A stretch of 64,000 nucleotides of DNA from Kribbella rubisoli (GCF_004217145.1 NZ_SHKR01000019.1:280821-344820); one strand, 5' to 3'. Shown: positions 26,201-35,611, counted from the stretch's first letter. Numbers and translations: made by a program. Notes: generated by a model from the letters alone, not told the origin.

Positions 26201-27313
26201 GTGGTGACTGTCGAGCAACTCGAAACCGACCCGCATCCGACGCTTGCGGCGATCCGCCCGATCGGCTGGATCGAACCGCTGAACACCTGGATGGTCACCT
26301 CGCGCGCGCTGGTGATGAACGTCCTGCGCGATCCGGAGACGTTCACCGTCGACGACCCACGGTTCTCGACGGCACAGGTCGTCGGTCCGTCGATGCTTTC
26401 GCTGGACGGCGCCACCCATAAGGCACACCGCGATCCGTTCGAGTCCCCGTTCACTCTGGCCGAGACCCGCCGTCGCTTCGTCGGCCCTGTCCAGCAGACC
26501 GTCGACGAATTGATGGCTGCCCTCGAACAACCTGCTGATCTCCGGACCGCACTTGCAGGGCCGTTGTCCGTCGCGGTGGTTGCGTTGTCGCTCGGGTTGC
26601 CTCCGGCGTCGGCTGCCACGGTGCTCGACTGGTACACAGCGATCTCCACGTCCGTGTCCGGGGTCTCCGCCGGCCATCCAGTGACCGCCGAGGGTGCCGC
26701 CGCCTTCGCCGAGTTGCACAAACATGTTGCCGCAGGCATCGACTCGTCGGACTCTCTCATCGCCGCGGCCGCGCACGCCGGGCTGGGTGTCGACGAGGTC
26801 GTCGCGAACGCCGCCGTACTGATGTTCGGCGGTATCGAGACCACCGAGGGCATGATCACGAACGCCCTCTGGCACCTGCTGACCAACCGCGACCAGCTCG
26901 ACCTCGTCCTCGCCGACCCGACGCTCCTCCCCAACGCCATGGAGGAGTCACTCCGCCTCGAACCGGCCGCCGCCGTGGTCGACCGCTACGCCACCCGCGA
27001 CATCGAGCTCGCCGGCGTAGAGATCCGCCGCGGCGACATGGTCACCGTGTCCCTCGCGGGCGCCGGTCGCGATCCCGAGATGTTCGAGTCGCCCGACAGG
27101 TTCGACGTACGCCGGCCCAACGCGCGCCGCCATCTCGCCTTCGCGAGTGGACCGCACATCTGCCTCGGCATGCACCTGACCCGCCTCGAAACGCTCACCG
27201 CGCTGGAAGCCGTCCTCCAGCTCCCCGGTCTCCGCCTCGCCGCGGACTCACCCGCGCCGAGAGGTCTCGTCTTCCGCAAGCCGTCCGCCCTGCGCGTCAG
27301 CTGGGACGGGTGA
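26201..27313 (+). CDS. Cytochrome P450
   Basis: A 370-residue soluble P450. The I-helix oxygen motif is GGIETTEG, the ExxR is in EESLRLEP, and the haem loop is FASGPHICLG with the axial Cys. The second residue of the loop is Ala, not the usual Gly. It is shorter than most bacterial P450s (about 400), having a trimmed N-terminus. The start is GTG (26201, or the next GTG at 26204); a TATCAT-like box lies about 15 nt upstream, so transcription may be nearly leaderless. No ferredoxin gene is adjacent. The substrate is unknown. It overlaps the methyltransferase end by 17 bp. Confidence 0.9.
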   Translation: MVTVEQLETDPHPTLAAIRPIGWIEPLNTWMVTSRALVMNVLRDPETFTVDDPRFSTAQVVGPSMLSLDGATHKAHRDPFESPFTLAETRRRFVGPVQQTVDELMAALEQPADLRTALAGPLSVAVVALSLGLPPASAATVLDWYTAISTSVSGVSAGHPVTAEGAAAFAELHKHVAAGIDSSDSLIAAAAHAGLGVDEVVANAAVLMFGGIETTEGMITNALWHLLTNRDQLDLVLADPTLLPNAMEESLRLEPAAAVVDRYATRDIELAGVEIRRGDMVTVSLAGAGRDPEMFESPDRFDVRRPNARRHLAFASGPHICLGMHLTRLETLTALEAVLQLPGLRLAADSPAPRGLVFRKPSALRVSWDG

Positions 27314-28049
27314 GTACCAGCGTCGTCGCGTCGTACACCGGCATCGCCCGGTCCGGATCGCGCTCCGCGTCCGCGGCGAACCGGGCGAACCCGCGATCCA
27401 GCTCGTCGGCCGGCAGATGCTCGAACGTCGACAGCGCGCGGTGGCTCAGCCGCTCGTAGCGCTCCTGCAGCGTGCGCGGCTCCTCGGCGGAGATCCGCAC
27501 GACGTCGTCGTCCGGAACCAGCCCGGCCTCGACCGCAAGCTCCTTCGTCGCGGCCAGCGTCAGGTACATCCCGGCATCGACCTCTCGCGCCGACGGGAAG
27601 TACTCGTACCAGAACAGCTCCGGCATCAGGTCCGCGAACTGTGTCCGCAGTAAACCCACTCCGCCGGGCCGCAGCACCCGGTGCACCTCGCGCAGCCCTT
27701 GCAACGGATCCGTCCAGTGATGGAACGTCAGGAACATCAGCACCGCATCAACCGATGCCTCAGGCAACGGAATTTCCTCGGCGCTGCCCTTCAGATAGCT
27801 CACGCTCGGATGCTGCTCGGCCGCCTCACGCATCCGGTCCGACGGCTCCACGCCGTACACCCGGCCCTGGAACTCGTCGGCCAGCCCCGGGGTCAGCCGG
27901 CCGGTCCCACACCCGAGATCGAGCACATCCAACGGCCGCCGGTCCGGCAAGTACGTCGCAAACGCCGCGGTCCACCGTTGCACTTCAGCCGCCGGCATCC
28001 TCCGCCCCGCGACGTACACACGACCCATCCGACCGTCGTAGTCCACCAT
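27297..28049 (-). CDS. Class I SAM-dependent methyltransferase
   Basis: A 250-residue Rossmann methyltransferase: motif I VLDLGCGTGRLTPGLA, motif II GSAEEIPLPEASVDAVLM, and post-motif FHHWTDPLQGLREVHRVLRPGG. This is the UbiE/Methyltransf_11 pattern. The acceptor is unknown. It is convergent with the P450 gene and 9 nt downstream of an unknown protein gene on the same strand. Confidence 0.88.
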   Translation of the reverse strand: MVDYDGRMGRVYVAGRRMPAAEVQRWTAAFATYLPDRRPLDVLDLGCGTGRLTPGLADEFQGRVYGVEPSDRMREAAEQHPSVSYLKGSAEEIPLPEASVDAVLMFLTFHHWTDPLQGLREVHRVLRPGGVGLLRTQFADLMPELFWYEYFPSAREVDAGMYLTLAATKELAVEAGLVPDDDVVRISAEEPRTLQERYERLSHRALSTFEHLPADELDRGFARFAADAERDPDRAMPVYDATTLVLTRPS

Positions 28050-28058
28050 TCCCAGACC

Positions 28059-28574
28059 CTACCGCCACTCCTCATGCCATCGCGTGGCAACAGCGCTTGT
28101 CTGCTTGATCACCGCATCCGGCGCGGCCTCCGCGGGCCAGAACTGCAGCAGGTAGCGATCGACGACCGGCTCGTCCTCCGGGACGACGTCGACGGCCTTC
28201 CCCTCGTCCATCCCGGTGGCGCTGTAGCGAGCCCGGTAGCTGCCTACCGGCAGCGAGAAGTCCGTGTACTGCGATCCGTCGAGCCCGTGCACCCGGATCG
28301 CCGGCGCCTGCGGCTCGAACGGCACCTCGACGATGTCCTCCCAGTCATCGTCCAGCACGGGCGGTCGCTCCAAGCGCTCGATCCGGAGCTCGACGTACCC
28401 GGTGTGCAACCCGGTGAACAGCAGCAGCCGTCCCGGCTCCGCGGCGCCGCAGATCCCGTTCGCCTGACCGCGCCGCGAGTCGTCGAAGTCCGGCCAGTCC
28501 GTGTCCCCACTCATCAGATAGATCTGCCCGAACGTCAGATCCAGCTTCCCCTCGAACAACACGTCGGTGTCCAT
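28059..28574 (-). CDS. Conserved hypothetical protein
   Basis: A 171-residue acidic cytoplasmic protein with no signal or membrane segment. Notable segments are SRRGQANGICGAAEPGRLL, LFTGLHTGYVELRIE, LPVGSYRARYSATGMDEG and LLQFWPAEAAPDAVIKQTS. I know the same block order from unnamed actinobacterial proteins but cannot assign a function. Start ATG 28574. It is followed within 9 nt by the methyltransferase gene. Confidence 0.7.
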   Translation of the reverse strand: MDTDVLFEGKLDLTFGQIYLMSGDTDWPDFDDSRRGQANGICGAAEPGRLLLFTGLHTGYVELRIERLERPPVLDDDWEDIVEVPFEPQAPAIRVHGLDGSQYTDFSLPVGSYRARYSATGMDEGKAVDVVPEDEPVVDRYLLQFWPAEAAPDAVIKQTSAVATRWHEEWR

Positions 28575-28639
28575 GGCGCGACCCTAGGCCGCGGCTGGGT
28601 CCAGCGTCCGCCGGCGGACCGCACTTGCAGCTTTTGACA

Positions 28640-29419
28640 TCAGCCGCCGAAGAAGACGTCGTACGCGAGGCGCAGGATCAGCGCGGACACGACGACGAGG
28701 AAGATGACTCGGACGAAGCGGCTGCCGCGGGCCACTGCGGTGCGGGCGCCGAGGAGGCCGCCGACCATGTTGGCCGCGCCCATGATCAGGCCGAGACCCC
28801 ACAGCGGTGCGCCGTGGAGAGCGAAGACGAGGATCGCGCCGAGGTTGGTGGCGACGTTCGCGATCTTCGCCTTGGCACTGGCCTGCAGGAAGTTGTAGCC
28901 GAGCAGGCCGACGAGCGCGAAGATCAGGAACGAGCCCGTCCCCGGTCCGACGGCGCCGTCGTAGAAGCCGATGAGTACGCCGACCCCGCTCGCCGCGAGG
29001 TAGTGGTCGCGGCCGTCGAAGCGCAGCGCGGTCCGGGCACCGAGTGACGGCTTCATCGCGGTGTAGATCGCGACCCCGATCAGCAGCACCAGCACGATCG
29101 GCTTGAACCACGACATCGGGATCTTCGTCGCCACCAACGCTCCGGTCGCCGCGCCGAGCCCGGCGAGGATCGCGAGCGGCAGGACGGTCTTCTTGTCCGG
29201 CCGGACCTTCACGCCGAACGTGACCGCGCTGGTCGTCGTACCGCACAGCGACGAGATCTTGTTCGTCGACAGGATCTGCGCCGGTGAAGCGTTCGGCAGA
29301 CCGAGCAGCATCGCGGGAAGCTGCAGCAGTCCGCCGCCGCCGACCACGGCGTCGATCCAGCCGGCCGCGAAGGCGGCGATCACCAGGAACAACAACGTCC
29401 ACAACGAAACATCAGGCAC
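28640..29419 (-). CDS. TSUP (TauE/SafE) family permease
   Basis: A 259-residue integral membrane protein with about eight helices. Repeated signature halves: GWIDAVVGGGGLLQLPAML with NKISSLCGTTTSAVTF, and GFYDGAVGPGTGSFLIF with KAKIANVATNLGAILVF. This matches the YfcA-like subgroup, thought to export sulfur-containing or organic anions. The GTG start at 29419 has only a weak ribosome site. It is divergent from the DGPF/ECF42 pair. Confidence 0.9.
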   Translation of the reverse strand: MPDVSLWTLLFLVIAAFAAGWIDAVVGGGGLLQLPAMLLGLPNASPAQILSTNKISSLCGTTTSAVTFGVKVRPDKKTVLPLAILAGLGAATGALVATKIPMSWFKPIVLVLLIGVAIYTAMKPSLGARTALRFDGRDHYLAASGVGVLIGFYDGAVGPGTGSFLIFALVGLLGYNFLQASAKAKIANVATNLGAILVFALHGAPLWGLGLIMGAANMVGGLLGARTAVARGSRFVRVIFLVVVSALILRLAYDVFFGG

Positions 29420-29509
29420 AGAGCCCGATGATCAGGTAATGGCGTAGTACCACTCAACCCTTACACCACCGAGTGAGAGTTATGACACTCGATCCGGGAG
29501 AATGGCGGG

Positions 29510-29917
29510 GTGAAGTTCCTACTGCTCATCCACAACAACGTCGAGGCGCTCAAGCAGTTCACCGAGCAGCAGCTTGTCGAGATGTCCGGCGGTCCCGCCG
29601 CGATCGCCGAGACGGCGCGCGAGCTGCTCACGACCGGAGAGCTGGTGTCGGTCCTCGGCTTGAAGGACCCGGGCGAGGAGAAGGACATCCAGCTCGTCGC
29701 CGGTACGCCGGTGATCTCGGACCGTCCGCTGCTCGAGACCAAGGAGTTCCTGGCCGGCGCTATGGTGCTGCACTGCGAGTCGGTGGCGCGGGCGCTCGAG
29801 ATCGCGGCGCGGATCCCGCTGGCGAACTTCCGTCGGGTCGAGCTCCGTGAGATCCGCCTCGACCAGGACGACTTCCTGAACCAGCTCGACGACTTCACCG
29901 GACCTGGCGCACCGTGA
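29510..29917 (+). CDS. DGPF/YCII-related protein
   Basis: A 135-residue ferredoxin-like small protein starting KFLLLIHNN, with LVSVLGLKDPGEEKDIQLV and a cluster of Asp/Glu/Leu near the end. These resemble the YCII/DGPF family, though the DGPF tetrapeptide itself appears as a variant. The GTG start has GGGAG upstream. Its stop overlaps the GTG of an ECF42-type sigma gene. DGPF genes are known neighbours of ECF42 sigma factors and are thought to be their targets or partners. Confidence 0.8.
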   Translation: MKFLLLIHNNVEALKQFTEQQLVEMSGGPAAIAETARELLTTGELVSVLGLKDPGEEKDIQLVAGTPVISDRPLLETKEFLAGAMVLHCESVARALEIAARIPLANFRRVELREIRLDQDDFLNQLDDFTGPGAP

Positions 29918-31146
29918 CCGGTCCCGCGGCACCCGAGCTCGAAGCTGCGATTCGGGCGGCGGCGCCGCGGGCACTGGCGGTTCTCGTTCGGCGGTACGAC
30001 GCGTTCGACCAGTGCGAGGACGCGGTCCAGGAGGCGCTCGTCGACGCGTTCGTGCAGTGGGGTGCGAACGGCGTACCAGAGCAGCCGATCGGCTGGCTGA
30101 TCAGCGTCGCGTCCCGCCGGATGATGGACGGCTGGCGACGCGACAACGCGCGGCGGCAGCGCGAGCTGAACGATTTCCTGCGGGCGCCGGCCGACCAGCA
30201 CGACCCCGACGACTACCACGAGGACGCCGACGACACGGTCCGGCTCCTCGTGCTGTGTTGTCACCCCGCGCTGACTCCGGCGTCACAGATCGCGCTGACG
30301 TTGCGCTCGGTCGGCGGTCTCACCACCGCCGAGGTGGCCGCCGCTCTGCTGGTCAGCGAGAGCACCGTCGCGCAGCGCATCAGCCGGGCAAAGCGGTTGA
30401 TCAAGGACGCGCGGTTCGAGCTCCCGACGGCCGAGGAGTACGACGAGCGACTGGCCGCCGTACTGCAGGTCCTCTATCTGATCTTCAACGAAGGCCACAC
30501 GGCGAGCGCCGGTGATTCGTTGCAGCGCGTGGATCTCGCCGAGGAAGCGCTCCGGATCACCCGCCTGCTGTGTCAGGCGACGGGCGAAGCAGGCGAGGTG
30601 GCCGGCCTGCTCGCGTTGATGATCCTCACCCACGCCCGCCGCGACGCACGGACCGGACCCGGCGGCAACCTGATCCCGGCCGATCGGCAGGACCGATCCC
30701 GCTGGTACGCCGACGAGATCGCCCAGGGCACGCGCATCGTCGAGGCGACGCTGCGCACCGGCGCTGTCGGCCCGTACCAGCTGGAAGCGGCGATCGCCGC
30801 CGTGCACAGCGAGGCCGACTCGGTCGAGACCACCGACTGGGAACAGATCGTCGGCCTCTATCGCATCCTCGAGAAGGTCGACCCGAGTCCGATGGTGACG
30901 CTCGGCGCGGCCGTCGCGATCGCGATGACCGACGGTCCGGAGGCCGGCATCGCGATCGTCGAAGGGCTGGCCGACGACAAGTACCTCGGCGAGCACCATC
31001 GTCGGCTCTCGGTCCTCGCCCACCTGCACGAGCTCGCCGGCCGTCCGGACCTGGCCCGGTCGAACTACGTCGCCGCGCTGGAGCGCACCCGGAACGCAGC
31101 CGAGCAGAACTACCTCCGCGACCGCATCGCCCACCTCATCAAGTGA
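29914..31146 (+). CDS. ECF42-type RNA polymerase sigma factor with C-terminal extension
   Basis: A 410-residue sigma factor. Region 2 covers about residues 15-75 (RYDAFDQCEDAVQEALVDAF, IGWLISVASRRMMD) and region 4 about 105-165 (IALTLRSVGGLTTAEVAAAL, STVAQRISRAKRLI). An alpha-helical extension of about 230 residues follows (YDERLAAVLQVLYLIFNEGH, tetratricopeptide-like), needed for activity in this group in place of an anti-sigma factor. No anti-sigma gene is adjacent, which agrees. It is coupled to the DGPF gene by GTGA. The last 37 bp overlap the leftward oxidoreductase gene. Confidence 0.9.
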   Translation: MTGPAAPELEAAIRAAAPRALAVLVRRYDAFDQCEDAVQEALVDAFVQWGANGVPEQPIGWLISVASRRMMDGWRRDNARRQRELNDFLRAPADQHDPDDYHEDADDTVRLLVLCCHPALTPASQIALTLRSVGGLTTAEVAAALLVSESTVAQRISRAKRLIKDARFELPTAEEYDERLAAVLQVLYLIFNEGHTASAGDSLQRVDLAEEALRITRLLCQATGEAGEVAGLLALMILTHARRDARTGPGGNLIPADRQDRSRWYADEIAQGTRIVEATLRTGAVGPYQLEAAIAAVHSEADSVETTDWEQIVGLYRILEKVDPSPMVTLGAAVAIAMTDGPEAGIAIVEGLADDKYLGEHHRRLSVLAHLHELAGRPDLARSNYVAALERTRNAAEQNYLRDRIAHLIK

Positions 31147-32486
31147 CGACGTCCGCCGGTCCACTCCGGCCGCGGCGGGACACTCAGCGCGCTGCGGAAC
31201 ACGTGCCCCGGATCGACCGCCTGCTTGAGTGCGGCCAGTCTGGCGCGGTGTGATTCCGGGTAGCAGTTGTCGAGGTCCGCGTCGGTCGGGTCGGACAAGA
31301 AGTTCACGTACGCGCCGTTCGGCCGCAGGGTCTGCCAGAAGGCGTCGAAGTCCTGCGCCGCCTGTACGTCGGGCGTTCCCATCACCACCGAGTTGACCAT
31401 GAACTGCGCGTCGCGGTGGGCGAACGCGGTCGCGTCCGCGGGCATCTCGCCGAAGGCGCCGCCGAGAGACCGGATCTCCATCGCCATCGCCGGGATCTGC
31501 TGACGCGCTGCGAGCAGGCGGTCGGTGAGTTCCGGCGACCACGTGTCGAAGAAGCCGTTGCGAATCCGCGGACGCCAATCCGCGGGCATCGACATGTCCG
31601 CGAACACCTCGGCGTACGGCACCTCGGCGACCTTGTCGGTGAGCAGCGTGCCGAGGTTGCGCAGCGGTTCGAGGAGCGCAGGGTCTCCGGCAACGCACAC
31701 CATCACGGCGACCGGGACCTGACGATCGGCCATCATCGTCGGCGCGAGCTGCAGCGAGGACGTGACGTCTGCGGGCGCGTGCGCGGCGTACTCCACCCAG
31801 CGGTTGAGCACCTGCTCGGCTTGCGTCCACGGATACAGCAGGGTGCCGAAGTGCACGGTCGGCTGCCGTACGGCGGTGATGTCGTACGACGTGACCACGC
31901 CAAGGCTGCCCGCCGCACCGCGCAGGCCCCAGAACAACTCCGGCTCGTTCGCGGCGTCGACCCGGCGTACCGAACCGTCCGCCGTGACCACCTCGGCCGA
32001 CACCACGTTGTCGATCGCCAGACCGTGCTTGCGGACCATCCAGCCGATGCCGCCGCCGGCCATCAGCCCGCCGACGCCGACGCTCGCCGTGTCTCCCGAC
32101 GAGATCGCCAGCCCGAGCTTCCCGAGTCGCGCGGCGACGTCGCCCCAGGTCGCCCCGACGCCGACGCGAACGACCTCGTCCGGCAGCACCTTGACCTCGT
32201 CCATCGGCCGTACGTCGATCACCACGCCACCGTCGTTCGTACCGAACCCGGCCGCGTTGTGTCCACCGCTCCGTACGGCGACGGGCAGGTCCTGCGCCTC
32301 GGCGTACCTCAAGGCAGCAACCACATCGGCCGGCCCCACACACCGCACCACCACGCTCGGCCGGCCCTCGGCCATGACCACCCGCCCGGCATCGGCGTAC
32401 CCCTCGTCCCCGTCCACGAGGACCTCACCCAGCACAGCGCCGCGAAGCTCGTCGATCCCCCCGCCAACCACTACAGATTCCGTCAT
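31110..32486 (-). CDS. FAD-linked oxidase with berberine-bridge C-terminus
   Basis: A 458-residue flavoenzyme of the PCMH/BBE family. FAD-binding: PVAVRSGGHNAAGFGTNDGG, whose His is the usual covalent 8-alpha attachment site. The position that carries a second, cysteinyl link in bicovalent members reads SGDTASVGVGG and has no Cys, so FAD should be singly attached. The C-terminal NCYPESHRARLAALKQAVDP is a berberine-bridge motif. It oxidises an alcohol or sugar with oxygen; the substrate is unknown. GGGAG lies 7 nt before the ATG. Confidence 0.85.
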   Translation of the reverse strand: MTESVVVGGGIDELRGAVLGEVLVDGDEGYADAGRVVMAEGRPSVVVRCVGPADVVAALRYAEAQDLPVAVRSGGHNAAGFGTNDGGVVIDVRPMDEVKVLPDEVVRVGVGATWGDVAARLGKLGLAISSGDTASVGVGGLMAGGGIGWMVRKHGLAIDNVVSAEVVTADGSVRRVDAANEPELFWGLRGAAGSLGVVTSYDITAVRQPTVHFGTLLYPWTQAEQVLNRWVEYAAHAPADVTSSLQLAPTMMADRQVPVAVMVCVAGDPALLEPLRNLGTLLTDKVAEVPYAEVFADMSMPADWRPRIRNGFFDTWSPELTDRLLAARQQIPAMAMEIRSLGGAFGEMPADATAFAHRDAQFMVNSVVMGTPDVQAAQDFDAFWQTLRPNGAYVNFLSDPTDADLDNCYPESHRARLAALKQAVDPGHVFRSALSVPPRPEWTGGRRHLMRWAMRSRR

Positions 32487-32582
32487 CTCCAACTCCCTAG
32501 ATCCGAGACGCCCCCTCTGGCGTCTCACCCCGGGATCGGAGCCGACTGACATTCCTCGACACGCTTGACCAAAGAAAAGGCA

Positions 32583-32616
32583 AACCGGCCCCACTCCGTG
32601 CGGAGTGGGGCCGGTT
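32583..32616 (-). terminator. Rho-independent terminator of proS
   Basis: A perfect 15-bp stem (arms 32583-32597 and 32602-32616, GC-rich core) with a GTGC loop starts 13 nt after the proS stop. On the minus strand a T-rich stretch (GCCTTTTCTTTGG) follows, as expected for intrinsic termination. It also separates proS from the downstream oxidoreductase gene. Confidence 0.9.
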
Positions 32617-32628
32617 CAGGGCTGGGGC

Positions 32629-34392
32629 TCAGCTGCGGACGGCTGCGACCAGGTGGTCGACAACGTCGGCGACCGGGACGTCGGTGCGGTCGCCGGAGCG
32701 GCGGTCCTTGACCTCGATCGTGCCGTCGGCGAGGCCCTTGCCGACGACGGCGATGGTCGGCACGCCGATCAGCTCGGCGTCCTTGAACTTCACGCCCGGC
32801 GAGACCTTCTCACGGTCGTCGTAGATGACCGACAGGCCGCGGGACTCCAGCTCCGCGGCGAGCTCGGCCGCCTTCTCGAAGACCGCGGAATCCTTGCCGG
32901 TGGCAACGAGGTGGACGTCGGCAGGCGCGATCTCGCGCGGCCAGACCAGGCCGAGCTCGTCGTGGTTGCCCTCGGCGATCGCGGCCACCGCGCGGGTGAC
33001 ACCGACGCCGTACGAACCCATGGTGACAGTGACGAGCTTGCCGTTCTGGTCGAGGACCTTCAGGTCGAGCGCGTCGGCGTACTTGCGGCCGAGCTGGAAG
33101 ATGTGACCCATCTCGATGCCGCGCGCCGCCTCCAGCGCACCCGAACCGTCCGGCGCCTGGTCGCCGTCGCGCACCTCGGCGGCCTGGATCGTGCCGTCGG
33201 CGGTGAAGTCGCGACCGTGCACCAGGTTGATGACGTGGAAGCCGGACTTGTCCGCGCCGGTCACCCACGCCGAGCCCTCGGCGACCCGGGGGTCGAGCAG
33301 GTACCGAATGCCGGACGCGTTCTCCTTGCCCAGCACGCCGGGACCGATGTAGCCCTTCGCGAGCGACGGGTACTTCTCGAAGTCCGCCTCTTCGAAGGCC
33401 GCGACCTCGGCCGGCTCCATCTGCGCGCCGAGCCGCTTCTCGTCGATCGCCCGGTCGCCCGGCACGCCGATCGCCAGCGGCTCGCGCGAACCGTCCGGGT
33501 GCACCAGCATCACGAGCACGTTCTTCAACGTGTCCGCGGCCGTCCACTCGCGATCGTCGGCGCGCGCGTGCTTCGCGTTCAGCGCGTCCACGAGCGTGTC
33601 GATCGTCGGCGTCTCCGGAGTGTCCACGACCTCCGCGGCCGGCACGCCGGACGCGTCGACCGCCGCGGCCTGCGGCACCACGACCGCCTCGACGTTGGCG
33701 GCGTACCCACCCGCGGAGCGGACGAACGTGTCCTCGCCGTTCTCCGCGATCGCGAGGAACTCCTCGGACCGCGAGCCGCCCATCGCGCCCGACATCGCCT
33801 GCACGATCACGTAGTCGAAGCCGAGCCGGTCGAAGATCTTGATGTACGCCTCGCGATGCTTCTCGTACGACGCGGCGAGGCCGTCGTCGTCGACATCGAA
33901 CGAGTACGAGTCCTTCATCACGAACTCGCGCCCGCGCAGCACGCCGGCCCGCGGCCGCGCCTCGTCGCGGTACTTGTTCTGGATCTGGTAGATCGACAGC
34001 GGAAGGTCCTTGTACGACGAGTACAGGTCCTTCACGACCAGCGTGAACATCTCTTCGTGCGTCGGACCGAGCAGCATGTCGGCGCCCTTGCGGTCCTTCA
34101 GCCGGAAGATGTTCGGCCCGTACTCCGTCCAGCGGCCGGTGGCCTCGTAGGGCTCGCGGGGCAGCAGCGCCGGGAAGACCAGCTCCTGCGCGCCGATCGC
34201 GTCCATCTCCTCGCGGACGATCCGCTCGACGTTACGCAGCACCCGCAGGCCCAGCGGCAGCCAGGTGTAGATGCCGGGCGCGGCGCGACGGATGTACCCG
34301 GCGCGGACGAGCAACTTGTGGCTCGGGACCTCCGCGTCCGCCGGGTCCTCGCGAAGGGTGCGGAGGAACAGCGACGACATACGCAAAATCAC
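32629..34392 (-). CDS. proS: Proline--tRNA ligase
   Basis: A 587-residue bacterial-type (ProS type 1) class II synthetase charging tRNA-Pro. Motif 1 lies in LRMSSLFLRTLREDP / HKLLVRAGYIRRAAPGIY, motif 2 in GPTHEEMFT / QNKYRDEARPRAGVLRGREF, and the editing insertion domain in residues 225-400. Motif 3 is GSYGVGVTRAVAAI and the anticodon domain follows. The GTG start at 34392 is set by GGAG 6 nt upstream; a TTG 12 nt further up lacks one. A strong terminator follows. Confidence 0.96.
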   Translation of the reverse strand: MILRMSSLFLRTLREDPADAEVPSHKLLVRAGYIRRAAPGIYTWLPLGLRVLRNVERIVREEMDAIGAQELVFPALLPREPYEATGRWTEYGPNIFRLKDRKGADMLLGPTHEEMFTLVVKDLYSSYKDLPLSIYQIQNKYRDEARPRAGVLRGREFVMKDSYSFDVDDDGLAASYEKHREAYIKIFDRLGFDYVIVQAMSGAMGGSRSEEFLAIAENGEDTFVRSAGGYAANVEAVVVPQAAAVDASGVPAAEVVDTPETPTIDTLVDALNAKHARADDREWTAADTLKNVLVMLVHPDGSREPLAIGVPGDRAIDEKRLGAQMEPAEVAAFEEADFEKYPSLAKGYIGPGVLGKENASGIRYLLDPRVAEGSAWVTGADKSGFHVINLVHGRDFTADGTIQAAEVRDGDQAPDGSGALEAARGIEMGHIFQLGRKYADALDLKVLDQNGKLVTVTMGSYGVGVTRAVAAIAEGNHDELGLVWPREIAPADVHLVATGKDSAVFEKAAELAAELESRGLSVIYDDREKVSPGVKFKDAELIGVPTIAVVGKGLADGTIEVKDRRSGDRTDVPVADVVDHLVAAVRS

Positions 34393-34450
34393 GGGAGTCT
34401 CCAAGCGTGCAAAAAGTCGAGAACAGGACTACACAGACAATATCGGTCCG

Positions 34451-34469
34451 GTGGTGATGGTCTCACCAC
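34451..34469. repeat. Perfect hairpin upstream of proS
   Basis: Arms GTGGTGA (34451-34457) and TCACCAC (34463-34469) flank a 5-nt loop. It lies between the M14 carboxypeptidase stop (34520) and proS. It may terminate the carboxypeptidase transcript without a U-tract, or sit in the proS leader. Immediately beside it (34471-34479) is TTATCCACA, an exact DnaA box. Confidence 0.45.
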
Positions 34470-34519
34470 GTTATCCACAGGTCACTCCCGGGCTGCCCCG
34501 AGCGCTTACCCGAGGGTAA

Positions 34520-35611
34520 TCACGGCAGCGGGCCGTACGGCGTCGCGGCGGCCTTCGCGGCGTAAACCAACGCTGGTTTCAGCAACGGCCAGAACGTCGA
34601 GGCAATACACGAGTACGCCGGCACGAATCCGGCGCACCACCCGGTCTTCGGCCCGATCTCGAACGTGTACGACGGCACGCCGCGCGTCCCGTACAACCAG
34701 TCGCTGGTCGAACCCGGCGTCAGGTACCCGATCCCGCCATCCCCGGTAAAGACCGGGTAGCCCGTGACCGCGCTCATTTTGTTGCCCAAGGCCACCAACT
34801 TGTCCCGGTCCGGCGCGGCCGTGTCCGTATATCCCCACGGCGCCAGGATGTCGTTGCCGTAGCTGTGCAGCGTCAGGAAGACGCCGGTCGTGCGCACGGC
34901 GGCCGGCTCGTCCACAGCGCTCTTCGTGTCGGGAAAGATCTTCTGTAACAGGCCCTGGATCGCAACCGTCTCCGGCTCGGACGCCGCCTTCGCCCCCGGG
35001 TAGGTCTCCGCACACGAACCGCCCTGGTTCGCGTCCCAGTGGAACGACGAGTTCCGGTTCAGGTCGACTCCGGGGTACCCCGTCACGCAGTCGCCCGCGC
35101 TGTCGTCGACGTTCTTGCGCTGCAGCAGCGGCTGGGCCGGATTCGACGCGACGACGTCCACGCCGTCCGGGTTCGCGATCGGCACCACCCACAGCTCGCG
35201 GGTGTCGAGCAGCGCGGTCAGCTCAGGGTCGACGCCGTACGACGAGACGAGCAGGTCGATCCACTTGTACGCGATCTCGCCGGTCGCAAGTTCGCGGGCG
35301 TGGATCTGCGCGTGCAGAACGAACTTGGGCTTCTTCCCGGTGCTGTTCAGGGCGCAGTCGCCGGGCGCGAGCTTCGTGATGCACAGCGCCTGGATGTCGT
35401 GCCCGCCCTGCCCTTGCGCCTTCGTCCACGAGTCACCGATGTCGTACAGCTTCACCAGGTCCGGGTGCGCCGCGGCGACGGCCGCATTGTGCTGCTCGTG
35501 GCCGACGACGGTGTGGTACCCGCCGTAGTACGTCAGAGCCGGCGACGAGTAGGCCGTCGAGGACAGCAGCATGAGGGCAAAGGTGCACAGGAGAGCCGCG
35601 AGCCTTCGCAT
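34520..35611 (-). CDS. Secreted M14 zinc carboxypeptidase
   Basis: A 363-residue exported metallopeptidase. The signal peptide is MRRLAALLCTFALMLLSSTAYS. Zinc ligands are His and Glu in IHARELATGE and His in TLHSYGN; the substrate-binding residues NPDG and DLNRN are present, and the general base Glu is in YTFEIGP. Eight Cys suggest disulfides. ATG at 35611 begins the signal peptide; an in-frame start at 35650 would add 13 residues and is less likely. It should trim C-terminal residues from extracellular peptides. Confidence 0.9.
   Translation of the reverse strand: MRRLAALLCTFALMLLSSTAYSSPALTYYGGYHTVVGHEQHNAAVAAAHPDLVKLYDIGDSWTKAQGQGGHDIQALCITKLAPGDCALNSTGKKPKFVLHAQIHARELATGEIAYKWIDLLVSSYGVDPELTALLDTRELWVVPIANPDGVDVVASNPAQPLLQRKNVDDSAGDCVTGYPGVDLNRNSSFHWDANQGGSCAETYPGAKAASEPETVAIQGLLQKIFPDTKSAVDEPAAVRTTGVFLTLHSYGNDILAPWGYTDTAAPDRDKLVALGNKMSAVTGYPVFTGDGGIGYLTPGSTSDWLYGTRGVPSYTFEIGPKTGWCAGFVPAYSCIASTFWPLLKPALVYAAKAAATPYGPLP

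Noticed and set aside
34393..34519. T-box or other riboswitch ahead of proS
   Set aside because: The gap is about 127 bp with a single 7-bp hairpin and no T-box sequence or antiterminator arrangement.
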